Made by a program: the position numbers and the translations under genes. Positions 1-9,318 of a DNA stretch of 64,000 nucleotides are shown in pieces (position 1 is the stretch's first letter; each line of letters starts with the position of its first letter). Source of the stretch: Bradyrhizobium glycinis (GTDB lineage Bacteria; Pseudomonadota; Alphaproteobacteria; Rhizobiales; Xanthobacteraceae); NCBI RefSeq assembly GCF_016031655.1, contig NZ_JACCHQ010000026.1, positions 1-64,000 of the forward strand. Direction: 5' to 3'. A model generated the notes under the pieces. It was not told the origin of the DNA and ran no database searches. It was given only the letters and a program-made list of their open reading frames with translations.

Positions 1-944
1 GCGCCGGCGTGCCCAACGTCAACGTGATGGGCGTGAAGATGGTCGGGCCGGTCATCATCGGCTTCGGCAGCCCCGAGCAGAAGAATTTCTACCTGCCGCG
101 GATTCTCTCCGGCGAGGATTATTGGTGCCAGGGTTATTCCGAGCCGGGGTCCGGCTCCGACCTGTCGTCACTGAAGACGCGCGCGGTGCGCGACGGCGAC
201 GACTACATCATCAACGGCACCAAGATTTGGACCACGCACGCCCATCACGCCAACCGCATGTTCGCGCTGGTGCGCACCAGCGACGGGCCGCGGCAGCAGG
301 ACGGGATCAGCTTCATCCTGATCGACATGAAGACGCCGGGCATCACCATCCGTCCCATCCTCACCATCGGCGGCGACCACGAGGTCAACCAGGTGTTCTT
401 CGACGACGTCCGCGTGCCCGTGGCTAATCGCGTCGGCGAGGAAGGTAAGGGCTGGACCTACGGCAAATATCTGCTCGAGTTCGAGCGCGGCGCGGGCATC
501 GCCTCGGCCAAGCTGCGCGAGGGCTTGAAGGCGATCGCCGATCTTGCCGAATCCGATTTGACCGGCCGCGCCATTGACAGCCCCGATATCGCAACGCGGA
601 TCTCGGAGGTGGAGGTCGACATCGACGCGCTGGAGATGACGGAGCTGCGCGTGCTCTCGGCGCTGCAGACGGGGCAAAACCCCGGCGCGGTGTCGTCGAT
701 CCTGAAGCTGCGCAACAGCGAGATCCGCCAGGCCGTGACGCGGTTAGGGGCCGACGTGATCGGCCACGACGCGCTCGCCGTCGAGCCGATGCGCCCGCTC
801 TACAAGCTCAACCACGAGCCTGTTATCCCTGAGGAGATGCTGACGGTGATGCCGGAATATCTCAACGGCCGCGCCTACACCATCTTCGGCGGCACCTCGG
901 AGATCCAGCGCGACATCATCGCGAAGATGATGCTGGGGATTTGA
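1..944 (+). CDS. Acyl-CoA dehydrogenase family protein, 5' end outside window
   Basis: The FAD-dependent enzyme would oxidise an acyl-CoA to the 2,3-enoyl-CoA and pass electrons to electron-transfer flavoprotein in the cytoplasm. About 314 residues are visible; the reading frame is open back to the window edge, so roughly the first 80-90 residues of a usual 390-400 are missing and the GTG at position 9 is not the likely start. Family hallmarks are the substrate/FAD segment with QGYSEPGSGSDL and WTTHAHHAN, and the C-terminal FGGTSEIQRDIIAKMML block. Substrate cannot be told from this fragment. A palindromic repeat follows the stop codon. Confidence 0.93.
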   Translation, partial: AGVPNVNVMGVKMVGPVIIGFGSPEQKNFYLPRILSGEDYWCQGYSEPGSGSDLSSLKTRAVRDGDDYIINGTKIWTTHAHHANRMFALVRTSDGPRQQDGISFILIDMKTPGITIRPILTIGGDHEVNQVFFDDVRVPVANRVGEEGKGWTYGKYLLEFERGAGIASAKLREGLKAIADLAESDLTGRAIDSPDIATRISEVEVDIDALEMTELRVLSALQTGQNPGAVSSILKLRNSEIRQAVTRLGADVIGHDALAVEPMRPLYKLNHEPVIPEEMLTVMPEYLNGRAYTIFGGTSEIQRDIIAKMMLGI

Positions 945-970
945 GGGCGAACCGGCGCCACATCCTCGGT

Positions 971-1104
971 GTCGTCCCCGCGAAGGCGGGGACCCATAGC
1001 CACAGGCGGATGTGGTTACGGCGACTCGGAGTCACAAATTCGCACAACTACCATGCCCTGTGGTTATGGGTCCCGGGCTCGCGCGGTGCGCGCCCCGGGA
1101 CGAC
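971..1104. repeat. Long imperfect palindromic repeat
   Basis: The left arm starts GTCGTCCCCGCGAAGG and contains ACCCATAGCCACAG; the right arm contains CTGTGGTTATGGGT and ends CCCCGGGACGAC, so the element folds into a long hairpin between two convergent genes. This looks like one of the common intergenic palindromic families of Bradyrhizobium-type genomes. It may also act as a bidirectional transcription barrier, which is inference. Confidence 0.75.
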
Positions 1105-1146
1105 GAGCTGAGTTTGGCGCAATAGCCTGCGCAACAGCTACCGCAC

Positions 1147-3471
1147 TTACCCCGCCGCCTTCGCGTCCCGGATCGCCTGCCAGATCTTCTGCGGCGTCAG
1201 GGGGGTGTTCAGCTGGGTGATGCCGAGCTCGGCGAGCGCGTCCATCACGCCGTTGGTGACGCAGGGCGGGCCGCCGATGGCGCCGGATTCGCCGCAGCCC
1301 TTGGCGCCGAGCGGATTGGTGCGGCAGGGCGCGGAATCGTCCAGCGTCACCACGATCGGCGGCACGTCGTCGGCGCGCGGGATGCAGTAATCCTGGTAGC
1401 TCGCGGTCAGCAGCTGGCCGTCGGCATCGTACGACACGCCTTCATACAGCGCCTGGCCGATGCCCTGCGCGACGCCGCCATGGATCTGCCCTGTGACCAG
1501 CATCGGGTTCACCGCGACGCCGACGTCGTCGACCGTGGTGTAGCGCACGACCTTGGAGACGCCGGTCTCGGGATCGATCTCGACCTCGCAGATATGCGTG
1601 CCGTTGGGCCAGCTCGGACCATCGACCTCGCCCTCGGAATCGACGCTGAGCTTGGCGCCGCTCTCCTTCTCGGCGAGATCGAACAGGCTGATGCGACGGT
1701 CGGTGCCGACCACGGTGAGCATGCCGCCCTGATATTCGATGTCCTCGACCGAGGTTTCCAGCACGTTCGCCGCCTTCTCGCGCGCCTTCTGGATCAGATC
1801 GTTGGAGGAGACCGCAACCGCCGTGCCGCCGACGAACAGCGAGCGCGAACCGACGCTGCCGAAGCCCATGGCGAGATCGGTGTCGCCCTGCACGACGTCG
1901 ATCTTGTCCATGGGAATGCCCAGCGTATCGGAGATCATCTGGGTGTAGGTGGTCTGCAGCCCCTGCCCCATCGCCATGGTGCCGGAATGCAGCACGACGC
2001 GCCCTTGCGAGGTCGCCTGCAGCGTGACCTTCTCGGTGTGGGCGCGGCCGCCGGTCCATTCGATGTAGGAGGTGAGTCCGCGGCCGTAGAGCAGGCCCTT
2101 CTTCTCCGCCGCCTTCTTGCGCGCGGCAAAGCCGTCCCAGTCGGCGAGCTTCACGGCGCGGTCGAGCATGTGCGCGAAGGCGCCGGAATCGTAGACCTGC
2201 CCGGCCGCATTGGTGTAGGGCAGCTGCGCCGGCTTGATGTAATTGGCTTTGCGGATCGCGCGCGGGTCCATGCCGATTTTTCGCGCAGCGGCGTCGAACA
2301 GGCGCTCGACGATGAAGACGGCCTCAGGCCGGCCGGCGCCACGATAGGCCCCGACCGGCGCGGTGTGGGTCATCACCGTCTTCACCTCGAAATGCACCAG
2401 CGGCAGATCGTAGACACCGGTCTGCACGAACGGCCCGAGCACCAGCGGGATGATGTTGGCCGCGCCCGAGGAATAGGCCCCGGTGCAGCCGATCGACTTG
2501 ACGCGATAGGCCAGCACCTTGCCCTTCTCATCCAGCGCGAAGGACGCCGTCGAGGTGAGATCGCGGCCGTGGGTGCCGCCGACGAACTCGTCGGTGCGGT
2601 CGCCGCGCCAGCGGATCTTCTTGTTCAGCTTGGTCGCGGCATAGGCGACGATGCCGTCCTCGGGATAGAGATTGGTTTTCTGGCCGAAGCCGCCGCCGAT
2701 GTCTCCGACCAGGACGCGGACGCTGTCCTTCGGGCGCTTGAGCACGGCTTCCGCCAGCACGTCGCGGGTCGAGGCCGGCGTCTGCGATTGCACATGGAGC
2801 AGGAGACGCCCGGACTTCTTGTCGATCTCGGCAATGGTCGAGCGCGGCTCCATCGCGGACGGAACGAGACGCTGGCTGACGATATCGAGCTCGACGGTGT
2901 GGGCCGCCTTGGCAAAGGCCTCGTCGACCTTGGCGGCGTCGCCGTAAGCCATCGCGCCGACAATGTTGTCGGGCGCCTCCGGCCACACCACGGGCGCGCC
3001 GGGCTTGACGGCCTCGACGGGATCAACCACCGCGGGCTGCACGTCGTACTCGACCGCGATCGCCTCGGCCGCGCTCTGCGCCTCCACGCGCGATGACGCC
3101 ACCACGGCGGCCACGGCCTCGCCGGCATAGCGCACGACCTCATGGGCGAGCAGCCGGCGCGGCGGTACCGTCATCGGCTTGCCATCCGGGCGCTTGAAGA
3201 TGTTCAGCGTCGGGATGGTGCCGATGTCGTCCTTGACGAGATCCGCGCCGGTATAGATTGCGGCAACGCCCGGCATCGCAGCCGCAGCGCTGGTGTCGAT
3301 CGAGACGATCCTGGCGTGGGCGTGCGGCGAGCGCAGCACGTGCAACCACAGCGCGCCGTCCGCCGGCTTGTCGTCGATGAACTGTCCCTTCCCGGTGAGC
3401 AGCCTCTGGTCTTCCAAACGCTTGACGGGCTGCCCCGCTCCGAAACGCAAATTGCCGGGAAGAATGTTCAT
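1147..3471 (-). CDS. Xanthine dehydrogenase/CoxL-family molybdopterin-binding large subunit
   Basis: Large molybdenum-cofactor subunit of an aerobic hydroxylase or form-II CO-dehydrogenase-like enzyme, 774 residues, the usual length. The N-terminal a/b hammerhead domain (about 18-130) begins with GQPVKRLEDQRLLTGKGQF. The Mo-binding domain carries GGGFGQK and the loop AYRGAGRP, which is the form-II version of the CoxL active-site signature (form I has AYRCSFR). The C-terminal part has the LGAKGCGESGAIGG motif with the conserved glutamate. No FAD-binding (CoxM) or 2Fe-2S (CoxS) subunit lies next to it, so partners must be encoded elsewhere or it is an orphan. Substrate is unknown; CO oxidation should not be assumed. 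Confidence 0.93.
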   Translation of the reverse strand: MNILPGNLRFGAGQPVKRLEDQRLLTGKGQFIDDKPADGALWLHVLRSPHAHARIVSIDTSAAAAMPGVAAIYTGADLVKDDIGTIPTLNIFKRPDGKPMTVPPRRLLAHEVVRYAGEAVAAVVASSRVEAQSAAEAIAVEYDVQPAVVDPVEAVKPGAPVVWPEAPDNIVGAMAYGDAAKVDEAFAKAAHTVELDIVSQRLVPSAMEPRSTIAEIDKKSGRLLLHVQSQTPASTRDVLAEAVLKRPKDSVRVLVGDIGGGFGQKTNLYPEDGIVAYAATKLNKKIRWRGDRTDEFVGGTHGRDLTSTASFALDEKGKVLAYRVKSIGCTGAYSSGAANIIPLVLGPFVQTGVYDLPLVHFEVKTVMTHTAPVGAYRGAGRPEAVFIVERLFDAAARKIGMDPRAIRKANYIKPAQLPYTNAAGQVYDSGAFAHMLDRAVKLADWDGFAARKKAAEKKGLLYGRGLTSYIEWTGGRAHTEKVTLQATSQGRVVLHSGTMAMGQGLQTTYTQMISDTLGIPMDKIDVVQGDTDLAMGFGSVGSRSLFVGGTAVAVSSNDLIQKAREKAANVLETSVEDIEYQGGMLTVVGTDRRISLFDLAEKESGAKLSVDSEGEVDGPSWPNGTHICEVEIDPETGVSKVVRYTTVDDVGVAVNPMLVTGQIHGGVAQGIGQALYEGVSYDADGQLLTASYQDYCIPRADDVPPIVVTLDDSAPCRTNPLGAKGCGESGAIGGPPCVTNGVMDALAELGITQLNTPLTPQKIWQAIRDAKAAG

Positions 3472-3597
3472 TCCGCTGTATCCTCGAGATCCGGAAAAAC
3501 GACCGCGGCGGTTTTAACCGATTTTGCGCGCCAGACAACCGAGCCCCGGCGCATCTGCAATGCGCGTCAAAGCCCCTTGCAGGCGCGGATTGGGCGG

Positions 3598-4716
3598 CTA
3601 GGACCGGTCGATATCGACGATGCTCACATTGACATCGCGGCTGTCGGAGCCGCGCTTGACCGTGAGCCGAACGGTCTTCCCGGCCCCGGTCTGCTCCAGC
3701 GCATCGGTCAGATCGGAGAGGCGGCGCACCGGCTTGCCTTCGGCCGCGGTGATGATGTCTCCGACCGCTCCGGTCGAAAAGTTGACGCCGCGAATTCCTG
3801 CCCGCTCGGCAGGGCTGCCGGGCGCCGTGCGCACCACGATCACCCCCTCGACGCCAAGCCGCGTCGCGACATCCTCGCCGGCGGCCACGATGCCGATGCC
3901 GGGCGTCGGCACCCGGCCATTGCGGATCAGCTCAGGCACGATCCGGTTCACGACGTCGACCGGCACCGCGAAGCCGATGCCGGCATTCGATCCGGACGGC
4001 GATATGATCGCGGTCGTGACGCCGATCAGCCGGCCGGCGGAATCCAATAGCGGCCCGCCCGAATTGCCAGGGTTGATCGCGGCATCAGTCTGGATGACGT
4101 TGGCGATCTCCCGGCCGCCATGGGTCGGGAGCCGGCGCTTGAGGGCGCTGATGATGCCGGAGGTCATCGATTGATCCAGTCCGAAGGGATTGCCGATCGC
4201 GAAAGCGGACTGCCCGACTTTCAGATCGCTCGAACTGCCGAGAGCGATCGGCGCTGGAAGCTGGCGCACGCTGCGGATGCGCAGCACCGCGAGATCGTAA
4301 TTGGGCGCCGTGCCGACCAGGTCGACCTGGGCCACTTCTCCCGAGGCAAAGCGCACGGCGATCTCGCCACCACTGGCAACGACATGATTGTTCGTCACCA
4401 GGTGACCCTCTTGGTCCCAGACGAATCCCGTGCCGGAAGCGCCGCCGCCGGCCTGAGCCTCCTCGCCCATGAGGGGACTTGCTAGGGGACTTGCCGCCGA
4501 CCTGACCGCAACCTGAACGACCGACGGCGATACGCGCTCGAAGATGTCGATGGTCGCCTTTTCGCCGTCCGACAGCGGCCCGCGCTGCTCGATCGCACGT
4601 GCGGAGGGCGCCGCCCATGGGACATACGAGATGGGGACATGCAGGATCTTCGCGGCCGTGACGGCGAGTAGCAGAGCGGCGAAGGCTGCCGCGGCAATCG
4701 CATAGCGACGATTCAT
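3598..4716 (-). CDS. S1C-family (DegP/HtrA-like) serine protease with PDZ domain
   Basis: Probable periplasmic, membrane-anchored serine protease for protein quality control. Residues 1-30 form a signal anchor (MNRRYAIAAAAFAALLL). The trypsin-like domain spans about 60-250 with all three catalytic residues visible: His111 in TNNHVV, Asp141 in YDLAVLRI and Ser219 in NPGNSGGPL. A single PDZ domain follows at about 268-372. One PDZ and an N-terminal anchor resemble DegS-like architecture, but several rhizobial HtrA paralogues look the same, so no symbol is given. It is the intact counterpart to the inactive relative at 6995-7861. Confidence 0.93.
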   Translation of the reverse strand: MNRRYAIAAAAFAALLLAVTAAKILHVPISYVPWAAPSARAIEQRGPLSDGEKATIDIFERVSPSVVQVAVRSAASPLASPLMGEEAQAGGGASGTGFVWDQEGHLVTNNHVVASGGEIAVRFASGEVAQVDLVGTAPNYDLAVLRIRSVRQLPAPIALGSSSDLKVGQSAFAIGNPFGLDQSMTSGIISALKRRLPTHGGREIANVIQTDAAINPGNSGGPLLDSAGRLIGVTTAIISPSGSNAGIGFAVPVDVVNRIVPELIRNGRVPTPGIGIVAAGEDVATRLGVEGVIVVRTAPGSPAERAGIRGVNFSTGAVGDIITAAEGKPVRRLSDLTDALEQTGAGKTVRLTVKRGSDSRDVNVSIVDIDRS

Positions 4717-4877
4717 TGGGTGATCACCGTGTCTTGCTGAATGCGGGCTCTGAGATGCACATGCGTAGGCGACAGAGGTCGCTCACGCGGCAACGTCGCA
4801 AACGCACGGAAGTTTCTTAACTGCGCAGGTGGGGTCTCTTTTCGGCCCTCGCACGGGGCATATTGCCGCGTGGCGAG

Positions 4878-5753
4878 CTATTCCAGCTCTCGCAACGCCG
4901 CTTCCACGACCTTGCGCGCGTCGGCCGTCAGCGGTGCCTGCGGCGGGACGGGCTCGCCGACGTCATAGCCCTGGATTGAAAGGCCGGCCTTGATGCAGGC
5001 CGCAAGATTGAAACGGGCGAAGGCTTCGTTGATCCGCCACAGCCGGCGCTGCAGCGCCATGGCCTCGTCCCAGCGGCCGGCCGTGCAGAGGTCATACAGC
5101 GCGACGCTCTGGCGCGGGATGATGCAGGCGGGTCCCGCCATCCAGCCGCGGCCGCCGATCAGCATCACCGCGGCCGGAATATGGGCGGAGGCGGAGAACA
5201 TGCGCAACGAATCGCCGCAGCGGTTCATGATCGAGAGCAGCCGGCCGGTATTGGTCGAGGCATCCTTGATGTAGCCGATGCGCGGATGCTCGGCGAGGCG
5301 CGCGATGACGTCGAGGGTGAGATCGGAGCGCTGGAATTGCGGATTGGTGTAGATCACGACGGGAATGTCCACGGCATCGGCGATGGCGCGGAAGTAGGAT
5401 TCGACCTGCGCATCGGTCAGCGGGAAATACGCCTCCAGGATCGCGAGGATGCCGTCGGCCCCACACTTCTGACAGGCTTTCGCCTGCGCCACCGCATCCG
5501 CCGTCGCGGTCGAGGCGACGCCGGCGACAACCGGCACGCGCCCCTGCGCGGCCTCAATCGTGGTCTGCACGACCGTAATGCGTTGCGCGGCGGTGAGGTA
5601 AGCGAACTCGCCGGTCGAGCCCAGCGGCGTCAGCCCGTGCACGCCGGCGCCGATCAGGTCGTCGCAGAGCTTTGCCAGCACGTTGGTCCGCACCGTGCCG
5701 TCGGCATCGACGGGCGAGACGAGGTACGGAAAGACACCGTGGAATTCGGACAT
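4878..5753 (-). CDS. Dihydrodipicolinate synthase/N-acetylneuraminate lyase family protein
   Basis: Class I aldolase-fold enzyme using a Schiff-base lysine. Family motifs are PLGSTGEF (pyruvate carboxylate binding), VVIYTNP (catalytic Tyr) and YIKDAS (Schiff-base Lys). The open frame extends to 5801, but the family N-terminus begins at MSEFHGVFPYLVSP, so 5753 is chosen; this gives 291 residues, normal for the family. It stands alone rather than in a lysine-biosynthesis operon, so it is more likely a catabolic lyase or dehydratase acting on a pyruvate-derived substrate than the housekeeping DapA. Substrate unknown. Confidence 0.88.
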   Translation of the reverse strand: MSEFHGVFPYLVSPVDADGTVRTNVLAKLCDDLIGAGVHGLTPLGSTGEFAYLTAAQRITVVQTTIEAAQGRVPVVAGVASTATADAVAQAKACQKCGADGILAILEAYFPLTDAQVESYFRAIADAVDIPVVIYTNPQFQRSDLTLDVIARLAEHPRIGYIKDASTNTGRLLSIMNRCGDSLRMFSASAHIPAAVMLIGGRGWMAGPACIIPRQSVALYDLCTAGRWDEAMALQRRLWRINEAFARFNLAACIKAGLSIQGYDVGEPVPPQAPLTADARKVVEAALRELE

Positions 5754-5816
5754 GTGGGCGCGGATTCCGCTCGATAGGTTTGCGTCTGCCGCTAATACCA
5801 ATGCCAGCGCCGACGA

Positions 5817-6782
5817 TCAAACCCTGAGCAGACGCACCCGCGTACCCCAGGGATCGATCGCCTCCATCCCATCCGCGAGCGGCGTGACTTTCGCACCACC
5901 CCTCCGCAGCCGTTCTTCCTGCGCGGCGAGCAGCTCGGGCTTCGCCATCACGAGCGAGAACCAGGCAAGACCGGTCGTGGACTCGTCGCGCTGGCCGGCG
6001 CCCTGGCTCTGCCAGATGTTCATGCCGAGGTGATGGTGATAGCGGCCCGACGCCAGGAATGCGGCGCCGTTGCGCTTGCGGGTCGGGTCGAGGCCGACGA
6101 TGCCGTGATAGAAGCTCTCGGCCTGCACGAGGTCGCCGACGCGCAAATGCATGTGGCCGACGCGCATGCCGTCCGGCGCCTTGGCGTAATCAGGGACGCG
6201 CGTATTGGTCAGCGATAATAGGTCGGGAATGTTGAGCTCGTCGGCCGCCATCTTCACGCTGCCCTCGCTCCATTGCCATTGCGAGGGGTCGCGATCAGCA
6301 TAGACCTCGATGCCATTGCCTTCGGGGTCGTCGAGATAGACGGATTCGCTGACGAGATGATCGGCAAAGCCCGACAACGGCACGCGGTGCGAGGCGGCAT
6401 GAACCAGCCAGCGAGCCAGATCCTTGCGCGTCGGCATCAGGAAGGCAGTGTGGTAGAGGCCGGCGGCGTTGCGCGGCTCGATTGCGGCATCGGGCCGGGC
6501 CTCCAGCACCAGCAGTGTGAGGCCTGATGTGCCGAGCTTGGCTGTGGCCGCCGAGCGCTCCATCACGGTGAGGCCGATCACGTCGCGGTAATAGTCCGCG
6601 ACCTTGTCGAGGTTCTTCACCCGCAACGTCACCATGCCGACCCGCATCGGCGTGCGGCTGGCAAAGGTCGGGCCGCCGCCCTGCGGTGTGCCCTCGGCAC
6701 GCGCGGCGGCTGCAGCAGCCATGGCGAGCGAGGTGGCGCCGGCGAGCTGTAGCAGGGTGCGGCGGGTGAGATCGATGGTCAT
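5817..6782 (-). CDS. Tat-exported VOC family protein (glyoxalase / extradiol dioxygenase fold)
   Basis: Protein of 321 residues with two vicinal-oxygen-chelate modules. The N-terminus TRRTLLQLAGATSLAMAAAA is a twin-arginine signal, so it should be folded and metallated in the cytoplasm and exported. The first VOC module starts near residue 46 (MRVGMVTLRVKNL) and the second near 204 (MRVGHMHLRVGDL); both have the bab pattern, and metal-ligand-like His and Glu residues are visible (HMHLRV, GRYHHHLGMNIW). It resembles CatE-type catechol 2,3-dioxygenase-like proteins. Export of such a protein is uncommon. Substrate unknown. Confidence 0.86.
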   Translation of the reverse strand: MTIDLTRRTLLQLAGATSLAMAAAAAARAEGTPQGGGPTFASRTPMRVGMVTLRVKNLDKVADYYRDVIGLTVMERSAATAKLGTSGLTLLVLEARPDAAIEPRNAAGLYHTAFLMPTRKDLARWLVHAASHRVPLSGFADHLVSESVYLDDPEGNGIEVYADRDPSQWQWSEGSVKMAADELNIPDLLSLTNTRVPDYAKAPDGMRVGHMHLRVGDLVQAESFYHGIVGLDPTRKRNGAAFLASGRYHHHLGMNIWQSQGAGQRDESTTGLAWFSLVMAKPELLAAQEERLRRGGAKVTPLADGMEAIDPWGTRVRLLRV

Positions 6783-6994
6783 CGGTTGGGGCTCGCTGAA
6801 ATGGTTGAGGCCGTGGTACGCAATGTCGGACCGATTGCTACACGTTCCCGTGAGGCGCTCCCAATCACATATTCGTCGGGGGCGGCCCTACGCAGGCCGG
6901 ACCATCTGCCATGTCTCCGCCATGTCCTGGCCACCCGGCCAGTTTCGCGAACGCTTGCGACATCCCAGATTGAGGGCAGCTACAGGAGCCTGCC

Positions 6995-7861
6995 ATGACC
7001 GATTCAACTCCTCTGTCTTCGCTGTCGTCCGCGCTCGCAGACATTGTGGCGCGCACCGCGCCGTCCGTCGTCTCCGTGCATTCACATCGCGCTCGCGCGA
7101 CCGGCTTTGCCTGGAAGCCCGGCCTCATCGTTACCGCCGATGAAGCCTTGGCCGACGAGGGGGCAGTCGAGATCTGCCTTGCGGATGGCGGCACAGCGCC
7201 CGCCACGATCGTCGGCCGCGACCATACGACCGATATCGCGCTCTTGCGCACGGATGCCGCCATCGCGCCGGTCAAGCTCGCCGCAACCGTGCCGCCGCTG
7301 GGCACATTGTCGGTCGTGGTCGCGACCAACCGGGACACACCGAGTGCGGCGCTCGGGATGGTATCGGCATCCGGAAAGAGCTGGCGTTCCTTGCGCGGCG
7401 GGGACATCGATGCGCGGATCGAGCTTGACGTCCGCCTGCGCGGCAGCCAGCAGGGCGGGCTCGCGCTTGATGCATCGGGCGAAGCCTTCGGCATGGCCGT
7501 GCTCGGACCGCGGCGCGTGCTGGTGATCCCGACCGCGACGATCGAGCGTGTCGCGCCGCAGCTCGAGGCGCGCGGCCGCATCGCGCGGGGCTATCTCGGT
7601 CTCGGGCTGCAGCCGGTGCGGCTCGACGACGGCGTCGGCGCCATGGTCATGAATGTCGACAAGACCGGGCCTTCGGCCGCGGCCGGCATCCGCCAGGGCG
7701 ACGTGATCGTGGCGGTCAACGGCCAGAAGCTGTCGGGCGTGCGCGCATTGTCGCGGACGCTGGGACCTGCGAGCGTCGGCGCGGTGGTCGACGTCGCCGC
7801 CCGCCGTGGCGGCGAGCCGGTCAGCTTCAAGGTCACGGTCGGCGAAAGGCCGGAGGCGTGA
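6995..7861 (+). CDS. Catalytically inactive HtrA-like protein with PDZ domain
   Basis: A 288-residue protein with the S1C trypsin-like fold followed by one PDZ domain (about 199-285, GYLGLGLQPV loop). It lacks a signal peptide and should be cytosolic. Compared with active HtrA proteins, the histidine block TNNHVV is replaced by TADEAL (residues 47-52, Glu at the His position), Asp80 in TTDIALLR is kept, and GNSGGPL is replaced by GSQQGGLAL (150-158), so the nucleophilic serine is lost. It is therefore most likely a peptide-binding or sensing protein. ATG is preceded by AGGAG. Its stop overlaps the start of the LuxR-type gene (GTGA), implying translational coupling and a joint function. Confidence 0.85.
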   Translation: MTDSTPLSSLSSALADIVARTAPSVVSVHSHRARATGFAWKPGLIVTADEALADEGAVEICLADGGTAPATIVGRDHTTDIALLRTDAAIAPVKLAATVPPLGTLSVVVATNRDTPSAALGMVSASGKSWRSLRGGDIDARIELDVRLRGSQQGGLALDASGEAFGMAVLGPRRVLVIPTATIERVAPQLEARGRIARGYLGLGLQPVRLDDGVGAMVMNVDKTGPSAAAGIRQGDVIVAVNGQKLSGVRALSRTLGPASVGAVVDVAARRGGEPVSFKVTVGERPEA

Positions 7862-8229
7862 GCGAGGACAAGACGGCCGAGATCGTATTGTCGCTGGAGA
7901 TCGACGATCCCGCCCTCGCCGATCGCCTCGCGGCCCTCCTCGGCAATGTCGCCGGGCTTCGCCTCGCCGCACCCGGCGAGCAGGCCACCGCGACGATCGT
8001 TGCCCGCGATCCCCGCATCAGCCCTGCGGACATCGCGCTGACGCAGCGCGAGCTCGACGTGCTGGCGCTGATGGCCGAGGGCGCCTCCAACAAGATGATC
8101 GCGCGTCAGCTCGGTATCTCCGTGCACACCGTGAAATTCCATGTCGGCTCATTGCTCGACAAGCTCGACGCCACGGGACGCACCGATGCGGTAGCCCATG
8201 CGGCGCGCCGCGGCGTCATCGAGCTTTGA
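7858..8229 (+). CDS. Small LuxR-type HTH transcriptional regulator with degenerate receiver
   Basis: A 123-residue DNA-binding protein. The C-terminal half (about 58-123) is a NarL/LuxR helix-turn-helix: LTQRELDVLALMAEGASNK, then IARQLGISVHTVKFHVGSLL. The N-terminal 55 residues start like a response-regulator receiver (VLSLEIDDPALADRLAALL) but stop before any phospho-acceptor aspartate, so it cannot be activated by normal phosphotransfer. The GTG start lies inside the stop of the upstream PDZ pseudo-protease. The gene order suggests that the pseudo-protease senses something and controls this regulator, or the reverse; this is inference. Confidence 0.88.
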   Translation: MSEDKTAEIVLSLEIDDPALADRLAALLGNVAGLRLAAPGEQATATIVARDPRISPADIALTQRELDVLALMAEGASNKMIARQLGISVHTVKFHVGSLLDKLDATGRTDAVAHAARRGVIEL

Positions 8230-8241
8230 TGGCATCAGGCC

Positions 8242-9318
8242 TCATGGCGTCGAGGTCGCCGGGAAGCTGAGCTCGACCTTCAAGCCGGGCTCATTGTCGC
8301 GCAACGCGATCCCGGCACTATGAAGCCGCGCGACCGCGGCAACGAGGCTAAGGCCGAGGCCATTGCCCGGCGTGTAGCGGCTCTGCTCGAGCCGGTAGAA
8401 GCGCTTGAAGACATGCTCGCGTTGCTCGGCGGGAATGCCGGGACCGTCGTCGGCAATCGAGATCACCGCGCCGTCATCGGTCCTGCGGCAGCTCACGATC
8501 ACCTGCCCGCCCTTGCGGCCGTGCTTGATCGCGTTGTCGACGAGATTGGCGATGGCGTCGAACAAGAGGTCGCGGTCGCCGGTGATCGCGACCTCGCGGT
8601 CGCCATCGAGGCTGAGGCGCGTGGCAATTTGCTCGGCGGCGGCATCGTAGAGCTCGACCACCTCGGCGGCGATCTCGGCGAGATCGAGCGCGCGGAAGGC
8701 GCCGGTGCGGGCGCGGGTCTCGATCTCCGATATCCGCGTGATGGAGGCGAACATGCCGAGCACGGCGTCAAGATCGGCGATGGTGTCGCCGATCAGCGCC
8801 GCATCCGCCTCGCTGTTGCGCTCGTGGTGATAGGCCTTCTCCAGCCGGCCGCGCATGCGCGTCAGCGGCGTGCGCAAATCGTGCGCGACATTGTCGCTGA
8901 CCTGCTTGACCTCGCCCATCAGCGTCTCGATGCGGTCGAGCATCTGGTTGAGGTTTTCGGCGACGCGATCCCACTCGTCATTGCTGCCGCGCAAGGGGAT
9001 GCGCTGGTCGAGGCCTGCGAGCATGATGGCGCGGCTGGTGGCATTGATCTCTTCGATCCGCCCCACGGTGCGCCGGGTCACCAGCACGGCCGCAAGCCCC
9101 GCGAGCACCAGCAGCAGCGCGGCGACGGCGGCCATCGCGAGCTCGATCATGCCGGTGAAGCCGTCATGATCGCCGACCGTGCCGAGCCGACTCTCCACAT
9201 AGGCCAGGGTGCCGAAATAGACGTAAGCCATGATCGCCGCGACGATCACTCCGAACGCTGCGATCGCGATCAACGCCAGGCGGAAGGTCGAGGAGCGAAG
9301 CGTCTTAACCAGGAGCAC
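8242..9318 (-). CDS. Sensor histidine kinase
   Basis: Membrane sensor kinase of 358 residues. Transmembrane helices lie at about 13-36 and 55-80, separated by only a short periplasmic loop, then a HAMP domain (about 80-130). The HisKA phosphoacceptor is the His in NVAHDLRTPLTRMRG (around 147), and the HATPase domain shows DNAIKHGRKGG, DDGPGIPAEQREHVFKRF and GNGLGLSLV. Its start overlaps the end of the cognate response-regulator gene by 14 bases, so the two are one operon. The small periplasmic loop suggests it senses a membrane or intramembrane signal. Confidence 0.95.
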   Translation of the reverse strand: MLLVKTLRSSTFRLALIAIAAFGVIVAAIMAYVYFGTLAYVESRLGTVGDHDGFTGMIELAMAAVAALLLVLAGLAAVLVTRRTVGRIEEINATSRAIMLAGLDQRIPLRGSNDEWDRVAENLNQMLDRIETLMGEVKQVSDNVAHDLRTPLTRMRGRLEKAYHHERNSEADAALIGDTIADLDAVLGMFASITRISEIETRARTGAFRALDLAEIAAEVVELYDAAAEQIATRLSLDGDREVAITGDRDLLFDAIANLVDNAIKHGRKGGQVIVSCRRTDDGAVISIADDGPGIPAEQREHVFKRFYRLEQSRYTPGNGLGLSLVAAVARLHSAGIALRDNEPGLKVELSFPATSTP

